Source: Eubacterium sp.
GTDB lineage: Bacteria; Bacillota; Clostridia; Lachnospirales; Lachnospiraceae
Length of the DNA stretch: 7,340 nt
NCBI GenBank assembly: GCA_024681495.1
Contig: JAILAS010000036.1
Location: forward strand, 1 to 7,340
Direction: 5' to 3'
Position 1 is the first letter of the stretch, and each line of letters opens with the position of its first letter. The notes below the pieces were generated by a model. It was not told where the DNA came from. It did no database searches and was given only the letters and a program-made list of their open reading frames with translations. A program made the translations under genes and the position numbers. Shown here one piece after another: positions 1 through 5,925 of the stretch.

Positions 1-72
1 CTTGGCAAGGTGGCGTACTACCAACTGTACTACTATCGCATCAAGCGTCTCCTGCACGACGCTAGACTATAA
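1..72 (+). CDS. Possible C-terminal end of a plus-strand gene (partial)
   Basis: Frame 1 is open from the window edge to a TAA at 70-72 and would give 24 residues beginning LGKVAYYQLYYYRIKRLLHD. They are rich in Tyr, Lys and Arg. Codon choice (CTG, ATC, GAC, AAG) resembles that of the neighbouring genes. I do not recognise the protein. If real, it converges on the minus-strand diguanylate cyclase at 186-1139. A minus-strand frame is also open across much of this stretch, and 24 codons are too few to prove coding, so this is a tentative call. Confidence 0.35.
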   Translation, partial: LGKVAYYQLYYYRIKRLLHDARL

Positions 73-99
73 TACCTCAATCCCCACCTTCTGTCAACC

Positions 100-147
100 A
101 AAAATTTCAAAAAATTTGCCCCTTTTTTTAGTCGTCAAAAAAGGGGC
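100..147 (-). terminator. Intrinsic terminator of the membrane diguanylate cyclase gene
   Basis: A perfect 11-bp inverted repeat (118-128 and 137-147, GCCCCTTTTTT/AAAAAAGGGGC) encloses an 8-nt loop. Read on the minus strand, the hairpin is followed by a U-rich tract (A-rich on the plus strand at 100-117). It begins 39 bp after the stop codon of the minus-strand gene. Read on the plus strand no U-tract follows, so it acts mainly leftward. The A/U base pairs inside the stem are typical of terminators that can work in both directions, but only the minus direction is well supported. Confidence 0.85.
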
Positions 148-185
148 GTCAAGGCGTGAGAACTGCCTTAAAATTAAATAAAAAC

Positions 186-1139
186 TTAAGCCGACTTCTC
201 CTTGAGCCTGAGCTTGTTCTTTTTCTTATAGAGGCACTTATCGGCGGATCCGAGGAGCTCTTTGGCGGACCTGTTGTTGGGCAGATTGCGCGCCCATCCG
301 GCGGAGATGCTGAGCTCATAGGGCGCCCCCGAATTCTCGTTCTCGAAGTCGAGCTGGCTGTAGATGGCGTCGCATATCCTGTCCACCTCCCTGTCGTTCC
401 TCGTGTCCAACACGATTACGAACTCGTCGCCGCCGAACCTGGCAATGAAGGGGCGAACCTTGGTGATCCCCATGGAGCACGCCTTCTTAATGCACCTGGC
501 GGTGCGCGAAAGCGCCCTGTCGCCCTCCACGTGTCCGTAGGTGTCGTTTATGGACTTGAACCTGTTCATGTCAAGCATTATCAGGCAAATCCTATCCCTG
601 GACGAGGACGAGAGCTTAACGGCCAGATAGTCGTTTAACGCGTTCCTGTTGTTCAGCCTGGTGAGGGCATCGACCGATATCAGATCGTTCTGGGACTCGT
701 GGGAAATCCACAGCATAAAGAGCATGGCAATGGCCAGCGTTATCGTGCCGGTCAGGTCAACGGCCGAAAATACCACCATCAGTATCCCGGGCGAATAGGA
801 CAAACCCTTAGCCAGCTTTTTCAAAACCGGCCCGCGACCGGGCATCCCCGACGGCGTCATGAAATTGCGCGAATATACGAATACGAAAAAGAGGGTAACC
901 ACCAAAAAGACGTAATAGACGCCCGAGGCCGCGATGACCTGGGCAGACGTGCCGCCGGTGGACCTCAGAAGAAATCTGACGGCGTCGGCAGTAATCAGGG
1001 GAAACGCCGAAAACAGCACGTACGAACAGACACGCGCCTTCTTCTTTCCACTCTGATTCCTGTTCATGTTGAACAGTTCCATTATCAGAAACGACGCTGC
1101 AAAAATCCTAAACGCGCCGAAACATACCATGAGTTCCAT
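186..1139 (-). CDS. Membrane-anchored GGDEF diguanylate cyclase
   Basis: The predicted enzyme makes cyclic-di-GMP from two GTP at the inner face of the membrane. Numbering from the longer frame that opens at 1160, hydrophobic segments lie near residues 10-30, 44-66, 75-97 and 122-152, the last long enough for two passes. No known sensor domain is recognisable there. The GGDEF domain spans about 160-315: DALTRLNNRN at 164-173, LDMNRFKSINDTYGHVEGD at 196-214, an intact GGDEF signature at 243-247, and ADKCLYKKK near the end. All nucleotide and metal-binding hallmarks look intact. The RxxD inhibitory site, expected nine residues before GGDEF, reads KVRP and is absent. I chose the ATG at 1139 rather than 1160 because a G6 run (1146-1151) sits 6 nt upstream of it, while 1160 has no ribosome binding site and lies within about 10 nt of the predicted transcription start. 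The gene appears to be transcribed alone. Its signal and targets cannot be read from sequence. Confidence 0.93.
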   Translation of the reverse strand: MELMVCFGAFRIFAASFLIMELFNMNRNQSGKKKARVCSYVLFSAFPLITADAVRFLLRSTGGTSAQVIAASGVYYVFLVVTLFFVFVYSRNFMTPSGMPGRGPVLKKLAKGLSYSPGILMVVFSAVDLTGTITLAIAMLFMLWISHESQNDLISVDALTRLNNRNALNDYLAVKLSSSSRDRICLIMLDMNRFKSINDTYGHVEGDRALSRTARCIKKACSMGITKVRPFIARFGGDEFVIVLDTRNDREVDRICDAIYSQLDFENENSGAPYELSISAGWARNLPNNRSAKELLGSADKCLYKKKNKLRLKEKSA

Positions 1140-1145
1140 GCCAAT

Positions 1146-1151
1146 CCCCCC
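1146..1151 (-). promoter_or_regulatory. Probable ribosome binding site deciding the start at 1139
   Basis: On the minus strand a run of six G lies 6 nt before the ATG at 1139. It is not a textbook AGGAGG, but it can pair with the CCUCC of 16S rRNA. The alternative in-frame ATG at 1160 is preceded by an A-rich stretch with no purine-rich site. Confidence 0.5.
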
Positions 1152-1175
1152 AACTCTCATATCAAGTCGTTTTTC

Positions 1176-1184
1176 ATTATATCA
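1176..1184 (-). promoter_or_regulatory. Extended -10 promoter of the membrane diguanylate cyclase
   Basis: The minus strand reads TGATATAAT, a perfect TATAAT with the TGn extension. No good -35 is found at 16-18 bp, and extended -10 promoters often lack one. Transcription would start near 1169, leaving a leader of about 30 nt to the ATG at 1139 but only about 9 nt to the ATG at 1160. Confidence 0.65.
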
Positions 1185-1223
1185 CAGGTAGACATAATAT
1201 GGAAGTTCAAATGCATTTCGGCC

Positions 1224-1276
1224 GACAATACGAAGTGCGCGACCCCTCCGCCCAAAGCGGAAAACGGTCGCGCACT
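1224..1276 (-). terminator. Hairpin ending the three-gene unit (probable terminator)
   Basis: Outer arms AGTGCGCGACC (1234-1244) and GGTCGCGCACT (1266-1276) form a perfect 11-bp GC-rich stem. A 5-bp inner stem (1247-1251 with 1257-1261) stacks inside. It lies 11 bp after the stop of the PAS-GGDEF gene. The following U-tract on the minus strand is weak (TTCGTATTGT), so termination may be incomplete and some transcripts may read on toward the next cyclase. Confidence 0.65.
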
Positions 1277-1287
1277 ATAGTTTCCTG

Positions 1288-2925
1288 TTAATCCATGCGG
1301 TCGGTCTTTCTCCTGCCGCGATTTACGGGTCTTTCACCTGTCTTTTCTATGTGAGCCTGCTCCCTGGCCTTACGCGCCACCTTGGCCTCGTACATGAGAC
1401 CGTCGGCCCGTCCTACGAACTCGTCGACCTCCTCGGTCTGCCCGTCCGTGTAGACCCGGCCAATGCTGACACCGATGGGGATGGAGCCCCTTCGGAAGAG
1501 ATTCTGTATTCCAACCTCCAGCCGCTTGCAGCGCTCGTCGAGATCGGCATCGTCACTCTTCCCATGGATGAGCACGGTGAACTCGTCTCCGCCGATTCTG
1601 GCGGCTATGCCCTCCTCGAATATCTCCGCAATGAGGTTGGCCGTCTCCCTTATGACCTCGTCTCCACGAGAATGACCATACGTGTCATTGACCTCCTTGA
1701 AGTGGTCGAGGTCCATGTAGAGAAGCGTCATGGGCGTTCCCCACTTGCTCTTAATGTAGTCGTAGAAATACTTGCGGTTAAACAGTCCGGTGAGCGAGTC
1801 CGAATTGGCCTCCTGAAGGATGGCCTTCTCATACATCTTCTGGCTGGTCATGTCCAGGAAGAGGCAGTAGTATCCGCTCACGTTCTCCATGTGGTCGAGG
1901 ATCTCCTGCTCTATGACCGCGAAGTACCGGGTTATAAATCCGTCCCTCATGCGGAAGTCCTGGCGCACGGAGTGGGTCTTCTTATTCTTAACCTGAGTGG
2001 TGGCGGGGATAAGATTGTCCACCTTCCAGGTGGGATAATCAAACTCTCTAAGCTGCTCCTCGTTCAGGCGGGTAAGCGCCTTGAAGGACGCGTTCATCTT
2101 TATGATATCGAAATCCGCGTCCGTGATGACCAGCGGGAGGGGCAGATTCTCGATGAGAATGGATATCTCCGCGCCTGCATTGGCGAAGTCAGAGATGTCC
2201 CTGGCGATGCCTACCGTGCCGCAGGTCTTTCCAAACGGGTTGATGAGCGGCATCTTATTGGTAGAAAACCGCTTCTCGCCGTCGACGGTGCGGATTATCT
2301 CGTCTACATTAAGGACCGTGCCGGACTCTATCACCTCCCGGTCGGTCTTGTGATAGCCGAACCGGTCGCTCATCTTATCGTCCTCGGAAATGGGCCAGGC
2401 ATCCATGTCCACGGAACCAACCAGCTCTTCCTTGGTCTTTCCGGCGAGCTTGGCAAAGGTCTGGTTTACATAACTAAGCGTACCATCCGGATCCTTAACC
2501 CATACGACCTCCGGTATCTGATCCAGGGAACTCATAAAGGCATCCTGATAGAAGCTGCCGATGTACGAACTCCGCATCCTGCGGATCGACTTGGTCAGCA
2601 ATGTGATATAAGTTTTTTCGGACTTCCCCGGCGCCCAGACCTCGTCCGCCTTGGCAAGATCGTCGCCAAGGTCCTCCGGGTCGCCCACGTATATCAGCAG
2701 ATAACGTGCATCGTCCTTGTTAACCGAAAGCTGCTTCACGAAGGAAGCGTCCTCCGTCACCAGCACGCCATAATGGCCGTCAATCATCTCGGGTATCTCA
2801 CCGGGAGCCAGTCGCGTAAGGGAGACCTCTACGCCCCCTATGCTCTTAAACATGCCTTCCCAGTCCGGGCTGACGGCATATTCACTTGTCATGGACAGTG
2901 CAACGTCCAACTCCATTTCGATCAT
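1288..2925 (-). CDS. Soluble diguanylate cyclase with receiver-like, two PAS and GGDEF domains
   Basis: This 545-residue protein has no signal peptide or membrane span, so it should be a cytoplasmic sensor that makes cyclic-di-GMP. Residues 1-125 end in an alpha/beta stretch (YLLIYVGDPEDLGDDLAKADEV, helix to about 118) resembling the second half of a degenerate response-regulator receiver; this is an inference. A first PAS domain lies at about 130-248, with typical motifs (IPEVVWVKDPDG, YVNQTFAKLAGKTKEELVG, GTVGIARDIS). A second PAS lies at about 252-365 (LPLPLVITDADFDIIKMNASF). The GGDEF domain is at about 372-520, with DSLTGLFNRKYF, MDLDHFKEVNDTYGHSRGD, GGDEF at 445-449, SIGR and ADGLMYEAK. 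The RxxD inhibitory site is missing (FEEG at 436-439). The tail is basic. The ATG at 2925 has GGAG 10 nt upstream. It is the last gene of a probable three-gene unit, 41 bp after the deacetylase. The PAS ligand is unknown. Confidence 0.95.
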   Translation of the reverse strand: MIEMELDVALSMTSEYAVSPDWEGMFKSIGGVEVSLTRLAPGEIPEMIDGHYGVLVTEDASFVKQLSVNKDDARYLLIYVGDPEDLGDDLAKADEVWAPGKSEKTYITLLTKSIRRMRSSYIGSFYQDAFMSSLDQIPEVVWVKDPDGTLSYVNQTFAKLAGKTKEELVGSVDMDAWPISEDDKMSDRFGYHKTDREVIESGTVLNVDEIIRTVDGEKRFSTNKMPLINPFGKTCGTVGIARDISDFANAGAEISILIENLPLPLVITDADFDIIKMNASFKALTRLNEEQLREFDYPTWKVDNLIPATTQVKNKKTHSVRQDFRMRDGFITRYFAVIEQEILDHMENVSGYYCLFLDMTSQKMYEKAILQEANSDSLTGLFNRKYFYDYIKSKWGTPMTLLYMDLDHFKEVNDTYGHSRGDEVIRETANLIAEIFEEGIAARIGGDEFTVLIHGKSDDADLDERCKRLEVGIQNLFRRGSIPIGVSIGRVYTDGQTEEVDEFVGRADGLMYEAKVARKAREQAHIEKTGERPVNRGRRKTDRMD

Positions 2926-2966
2926 AAGCTGTGTTCTCCAATAAGATTATCAACGGATAAACTATA

Positions 2967-3986
2967 TCACTCGGAGGACATCCTTTGCAACATCAACTCG
3001 CCGTAGTCGCCCGTCGTGAAGCCCTTCTCGTACGCGTTGTCTATAAAATCGCCCAGTATCTTCGAATTCGTCTCAGACACGGCATGAATGAGATAGATGG
3101 CTCCCGGGTGGAGGGCGTTCGTCAGAGTCTCCAGAGCCTCGGAGGGATCGAGCTGATTCTCCGTATCCCAGTCAACGTATGCGAAGCTCCAGAAGACGCT
3201 CCTGTAGCCGCAATTGTTTACCACTGCGAGCGACTGCTCCGAGAACTTACCTGTAGGATAGCGGAAGACGAACATGTCGTAGTCGAAATTCTCCTTCACG
3301 TACTCGTGGAGCTCGTTGAGCTCGGCCTGCTGGTCAGCAACGCTCAGGGACTGCAGCCCCTCAGAGGGATGGTGGACCGTATGGTTGCCCACCACATGGC
3401 CCTCGTCAATCATCCTGCGCACCAGGTCGGGATTCCTCTTTACGTAGTCCATGGTGACGAAGAAAACTCCCGTCGCCCCTTTCTCCTTAAGGGTGTCCAG
3501 TATCGTCGGAGTGTATCCGTTTTCGTAGCCCTCGTCAAACGTCAGATAGATTTGGTCATCCGCATCGTCCACGATGAAGTCGACGTTATAATCCGCATAC
3601 TTCTCCTGGAACTCCAGCGCCGTAACGGGTCGATTGTCCTCGTCCCTGTCCTGAGTATATCCCCAGGGGATGGCCTCGGCCGAAAGGCCGTCTACGCCGT
3701 CTATGACTTCGGGCTCGTAGTCAATTCCGTGGGAAAGGTCAATCGCAGAATCCTCTTCGGAGCCTTCGTCCGCATCAGCCGACGCCGAAGCGTTCGACGA
3801 CGCGGCGGCATCAGAGCTCGCATCCGCAGACTCGTCGCCGAAGTATATCACGTCCGAAGACGCATCGGCGGAGACGCCGGAATCGGAAGACGCATCCTTC
3901 GATTCGCCCTTACCACAACAACATAAGAGGGCGCCAAGTATAAAAAGCGCCCCCAGCATAAAAGATTTTTTAAACATTTTATTCAT
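2967..3986 (-). CDS. PdaA-like polysaccharide deacetylase lipoprotein
   Basis: A predicted NodB-family (carbohydrate esterase 4) enzyme that removes acetyl groups from a cell-envelope glycan, probably peptidoglycan. Its 339 residues begin with a basic, hydrophobic lipoprotein signal (MNKMFKKSF to about 21) ending in three Cys (22-24), so it is likely lipid-anchored outside the membrane. Residues 30-80 are an acidic Ala/Ser/Asp spacer with DASSD three times (31, 41, 55). The catalytic domain spans about 140-335: TFDEGYENGYTP (149-160), NHTVHHP (201-207), FRYPTGKFSE (241-250), VFWSFAYVDW (264-273) and HPGAIYLIHAVS (293-304). These blocks match what I recall of Bacillus PdaA, the muramic-delta-lactam deacetylase of spore cortex. 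Differences are Glu where PdaA has Asn in TFDNG, and RYPTG where PdaA has RPPRG. The metal-binding His pair and base Asp150 look intact. Start: AGGGAAG lies 8 nt before the ATG. The gene follows its upstream neighbour by 18 bp, suggesting coupled translation. A role outside sporulation is equally possible. Confidence 0.92.
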   Translation of the reverse strand: MNKMFKKSFMLGALFILGALLCCCGKGESKDASSDSGVSADASSDVIYFGDESADASSDAAASSNASASADADEGSEEDSAIDLSHGIDYEPEVIDGVDGLSAEAIPWGYTQDRDEDNRPVTALEFQEKYADYNVDFIVDDADDQIYLTFDEGYENGYTPTILDTLKEKGATGVFFVTMDYVKRNPDLVRRMIDEGHVVGNHTVHHPSEGLQSLSVADQQAELNELHEYVKENFDYDMFVFRYPTGKFSEQSLAVVNNCGYRSVFWSFAYVDWDTENQLDPSEALETLTNALHPGAIYLIHAVSETNSKILGDFIDNAYEKGFTTGDYGELMLQRMSSE

Positions 3987-4004
3987 ATTTTCAACTTCCC
4001 TGTT

Positions 4005-4733
4005 TTACACAGCGGCTGCCTCATCTGCCGATATCTGTGTACGTGTTACCGTCTCCACGCCGTTCTCCTCGGTGGTGACCTGCAGATAGGTGATTCCGTT
4101 TATGGTCACGATTTCCACCGAAGTGTCGCTATCTGACTCCGAAGAGCCCGATTCTCCGGCCGAAGCCGCCTGCCCGGTGGTATCAGCGGTCTCTCCCGAG
4201 ATCTGCTGCACCTCACCGACGGAGGAGAGGAGCGAGTCGACCACCTCATCCATGTTCTCCACGGTAGGAACCCCGAGCGCCTCAGCGCCCTGATTCATCG
4301 CCGTGGCGAGCGTGCTCATGGCGGTCTCATCCGTCAGGTCCTCCATGGTAAGCCCCAGCTCGTCCATGGTCATGAGGATGGAATCCCCATTCGCCCTGAA
4401 GGCCTTGGATAACTCTTCCAGAAATGTACCGGTGTCCGACAGAGCCTCCGACTCTGACACGTCCGATACGGGCGGAAGGTTCATTGAGGAATACTCGATG
4501 TCCACGGAACTCACTCCTGCGGCGTTGTACGTGCCGCTCGGAATGGCCGCAGACATATCCAGCCCGGACAAGGTGGATATGTAGGTATCCCTTTGCTGAG
4601 AGTCATCGTCCCCGGTGGTTTCCGAGGGGATTTCCGGCAATGTAACGCCCGTGATTCCCTCTATGCCTGCCACGCCCGAAAGCCCGGATACATAGGGATC
4701 GAAGGACACACTGCCTACTGCGCCTACTTTCAT
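4005..4733 (-). CDS. Unrecognised acidic Ser/Thr-rich protein, first gene of the deacetylase/cyclase unit
   Basis: I do not recognise this 242-residue protein. It has no signal peptide or membrane span. It contains no Cys or Trp, has very few Lys or Arg, and is strongly acidic. The N-terminus (MKVGAVGSVSFDPYVSGLSG) and residues 30-100 look disordered. A more ordered, probably helical part lies at about 102-178 (FLEELSKAFRANGDSILMTM, DELGLTMEDLTDE, NMDEVVDSLLSSV). A Ser/Glu/Asp linker covers 179-205, and a short beta-like tail (VEIVTINGITYLQVTTEENG) covers about 206-225. The start is firm: AGAAAGGA (4741-4748) lies 7 nt before the ATG, and the gene has plausible promoter sequence upstream. Its stop lies 18 bp before the PdaA-like gene. 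The absence of Cys and a Sec signal resembles substrates of flagellar-type export, but this is a weak hint and no function is assigned. Confidence 0.85.
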   Translation of the reverse strand: MKVGAVGSVSFDPYVSGLSGVAGIEGITGVTLPEIPSETTGDDDSQQRDTYISTLSGLDMSAAIPSGTYNAAGVSSVDIEYSSMNLPPVSDVSESEALSDTGTFLEELSKAFRANGDSILMTMDELGLTMEDLTDETAMSTLATAMNQGAEALGVPTVENMDEVVDSLLSSVGEVQQISGETADTTGQAASAGESGSSESDSDTSVEIVTINGITYLQVTTEENGVETVTRTQISADEAAAV

Positions 4734-4790
4734 TGCAATTTCCTTTCTGAGTCTGTTCCTTCAGAAATCTGCGCTATCCATAGCATAACT

Positions 4791-4819
4791 CATATATGTT
4801 ATCGGAATGTGAATATAAA
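4791..4819 (-). promoter_or_regulatory. Candidate promoter of the three-gene unit
   Basis: On the minus strand, TTTATA (4814-4819) and TATATG (4791-4796) are separated by 17 bp. Each matches four of six housekeeping consensus bases. Transcription would start near 4784, giving a leader of about 50 nt. A CCGATAA element (4799-4805), which matches the -10 of motility sigma factor promoters, sits inside the spacer but has no TAAA partner upstream. An imperfect inverted repeat ATAAC-N8-GTTAT (4785-4802) overlaps the -10 and could be an operator. Confidence 0.4.
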
Positions 4820-4850
4820 ATAATAACCCCCTGATCCTAAAATCAGGGGG
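4812..4850 (-). terminator. Intrinsic terminator of the SH3 wall-protein gene
   Basis: A perfect 9-bp stem CCCCCTGAT/ATCAGGGGG (4827-4835 and 4842-4850) has a 6-nt loop. On the minus strand it is followed by the U-rich TTATTATTTTATATT. It lies 17 bp past the stop at 4868. It insulates this gene from the three-gene unit, whose candidate promoter begins immediately after it. Confidence 0.88.
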
Positions 4851-4867
4851 AAAATTCTCTCTATACG

Positions 4868-5725
4868 TTAAAGGCTTACTTTTGTCTTGTAGACCTTAAA
4901 CTTCTTAACCTTGCTGTTCCAGCTGCTCTTGCAGCTGTTGATGTTACCGGACATCCTGACCGCGTACTTCAGCTTGGACATGCTGACAACGAACTCAGAC
5001 GCGCAGCCATTACTGCTGACGAACTTATTGGAACCCTTATAGTCGGCAACGATACACTCGATAACAGTGCCGTTCGCGAGTACCACATCAACGTACTGGC
5101 CGATGGAGGCGCCTACGCCGTATCCCACCGCGATGCAATATCTGCCGTTTACGGTACGGATACCGTACTTACCGGTCTTAGCCTTCTTCTGGAGCTTAGC
5201 CTGGGTAGAGCCCGAGCTGAACGCCTTATATGACATGTATGACTTAAAGTTCTTTACGTTTCCGGAGACCTTTACAGTCTTACTCTTGGCCTTCTTCTTG
5301 GAGAGGGCCGAACGAAGCACATATCCCTTACGCGTTCCGCTGGTAACATATGCCCATTTCTTATTTACTACTACGTACTTAATCTTCTTATTGAACTTAA
5401 GGGTTCCCTTCACCTTGGACGACTTCGATGCCTTGGCATAAAGCTTGGTGCCTGCGGCCTTCTTGACATATCCCTTACGAACCTTCTTTTTCTTCTTAGT
5501 ATCGGAGCTGTCAGCAGAATCCTCTGTCGACTCTGTGGTGGTCTCATCGTCCGAGGTAACGGTCGTCTGAGTGGAATCCGAAGTAGAGGTGGTAACCTCT
5601 GTGCTATCTGTAGTTGTTTCTGTGGAAGTCTGTGTATTTGTATCATCCGCATATGCGCTGACGCCGGGGCCGGTGAAGGCGAGGGCGAAGGCAAGTGCGA
5701 GACAGACAACAGCCTTAAATCTCAT
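4868..5725 (-). CDS. Secreted SH3-like wall protein with C-terminal barrel-like domain
   Basis: A 285-residue exported protein, probably bound to or acting at the cell wall. Residues 1-26 are a Sec signal peptide (MRFKAVV, hydrophobic core, cleavage likely after VSAYA). Residues 27-75 are a Thr/Ser/Asp/Glu linker, followed by a sharp basic patch, KKKKKVRK (77-84). Residues 85-142 fit a bacterial SH3-type fold (GYVKKAAGTKLYAKASKSSK, KWAYVTSGTRKGYVLRSAL). Residues 176-255 (GRYCIAVGYGVGASIGQYVD, VVLANGTVIECIVADYKG, EFVVSMSKLK) resemble the double-psi-barrel/3D-like domain found at the C-terminus of many clostridial SH3 proteins; this is an inference. The mature part has four Cys (197, 224, 241, 265). 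The enzymatic residues of that fold are not evident, so it may be binding-only. I chose the ATG at 5725 because GGGAG (5732-5736) lies 6 nt upstream. The frame can be extended to a TTG at 5764, but that lies at the predicted transcription start. It is transcribed alone from the promoter at 5770-5798. Confidence 0.9.
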   Translation of the reverse strand: MRFKAVVCLALAFALAFTGPGVSAYADDTNTQTSTETTTDSTEVTTSTSDSTQTTVTSDDETTTESTEDSADSSDTKKKKKVRKGYVKKAAGTKLYAKASKSSKVKGTLKFNKKIKYVVVNKKWAYVTSGTRKGYVLRSALSKKKAKSKTVKVSGNVKNFKSYMSYKAFSSGSTQAKLQKKAKTGKYGIRTVNGRYCIAVGYGVGASIGQYVDVVLANGTVIECIVADYKGSNKFVSSNGCASEFVVSMSKLKYAVRMSGNINSCKSSWNSKVKKFKVYKTKVSL

Positions 5726-5731
5726 CATTTT

Positions 5732-5736
5732 CTCCC
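5732..5736 (-). promoter_or_regulatory. Ribosome binding site deciding the start at 5725
   Basis: GGGAG on the minus strand lies 6 nt before the ATG at 5725, but only 3 nt before the adjacent ATG at 5728, which is too close. The second of the two tandem ATG codons is therefore the likelier start. Confidence 0.7.
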
Positions 5737-5769
5737 GTAAAATCACGTAATATATTCTTAACAATTAAC

Positions 5770-5798
5770 ATATTACAGTATTACGGCGGGTTTGTAAA
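5770..5798 (-). promoter_or_regulatory. Housekeeping-type promoter of the SH3 wall-protein gene
   Basis: The minus strand has TTTACA (5793-5798, five of six matches) and TAATAT (5770-5775, four of six) separated by exactly 17 bp. Transcription would start near 5763, giving a leader of about 37 nt before the ATG at 5725. The -35 lies immediately downstream of the phased direct repeat at 5805-5830. Confidence 0.65.
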
Positions 5799-5804
5799 GA
5801 GTTT

Positions 5805-5830
5805 TTTACAAAATGTTACGAAATGTTACA
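5805..5830 (-). promoter_or_regulatory. Three 10-bp-phased direct repeats upstream of the -35 (candidate activator site)
   Basis: On the minus strand, TGTAAC, CGTAAC and TGTAAA follow one another at 10-bp intervals, the first two separated from the next unit by the same ATTT spacer. An inverted copy (TTTGTAAA on the plus strand, 5791-5798) overlaps the -35. One-turn phasing next to a -35 is typical of sites for OmpR-family response regulators. The half-site resembles WalR boxes (TGTWAH) and PhoP boxes, but the spacer is 4 bp rather than the usual 5. The regulator itself is an inference. Confidence 0.5.
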
Positions 5831-5885
5831 AACTCCTGTTTCATGTATCGAGGGGGCGTTTGACCGATCCGGAGCTTTCTCCGAA

Positions 5886-5922
5886 CAAAAAAGAAGCGCC
5901 ACAGACTCTCGTCTGTGACGCT
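5886..5922 (-). terminator. Intrinsic terminator of tRNA-Leu
   Basis: A 12-bp stem (5895-5906 with 5911-5922, core CACAGAC/GTCTGTG) has a TCTC/GAGA tetraloop. On the minus strand it is followed by TTCTTTTTTG. The single non-Watson-Crick position (5899/5918) is a G-U wobble on the minus strand but a C-A mismatch on the plus strand, which confirms the direction. It starts 4 nt after the tRNA 3' end. Confidence 0.93.
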
Positions 5923-5925
5923 AAC

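Noticed and set aside
68..73. Perfect TATAAT on the plus strand near the left edge
   Set aside because: No -35 lies at 16-18 bp, no extended TG is present, and no plus-strand gene follows. It overlaps the stop of a possible gene tail, so it is likely chance.
1351..3006. A 551-codon open frame on the plus strand, opposite the PAS-GGDEF gene
   Set aside because: The minus-strand frame encodes unmistakable PAS and GGDEF motifs. The plus-strand translation has no recognisable domain, no good ribosome binding site, and results from GC-skewed third codon positions on the other strand.
2985..3926. A 313-codon open frame on the plus strand opposite the deacetylase gene
   Set aside because: It is antisense to a clear PdaA-like catalytic domain and its product is an Arg/Val-rich translation typical of a shadow frame.
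4799..4805. CCGATAA as a sigma-28/SigD promoter for the three-gene unit
   Set aside because: The -10 matches, but no TAAA is present at the required distance. It is kept only as a hint in the promoter entry.
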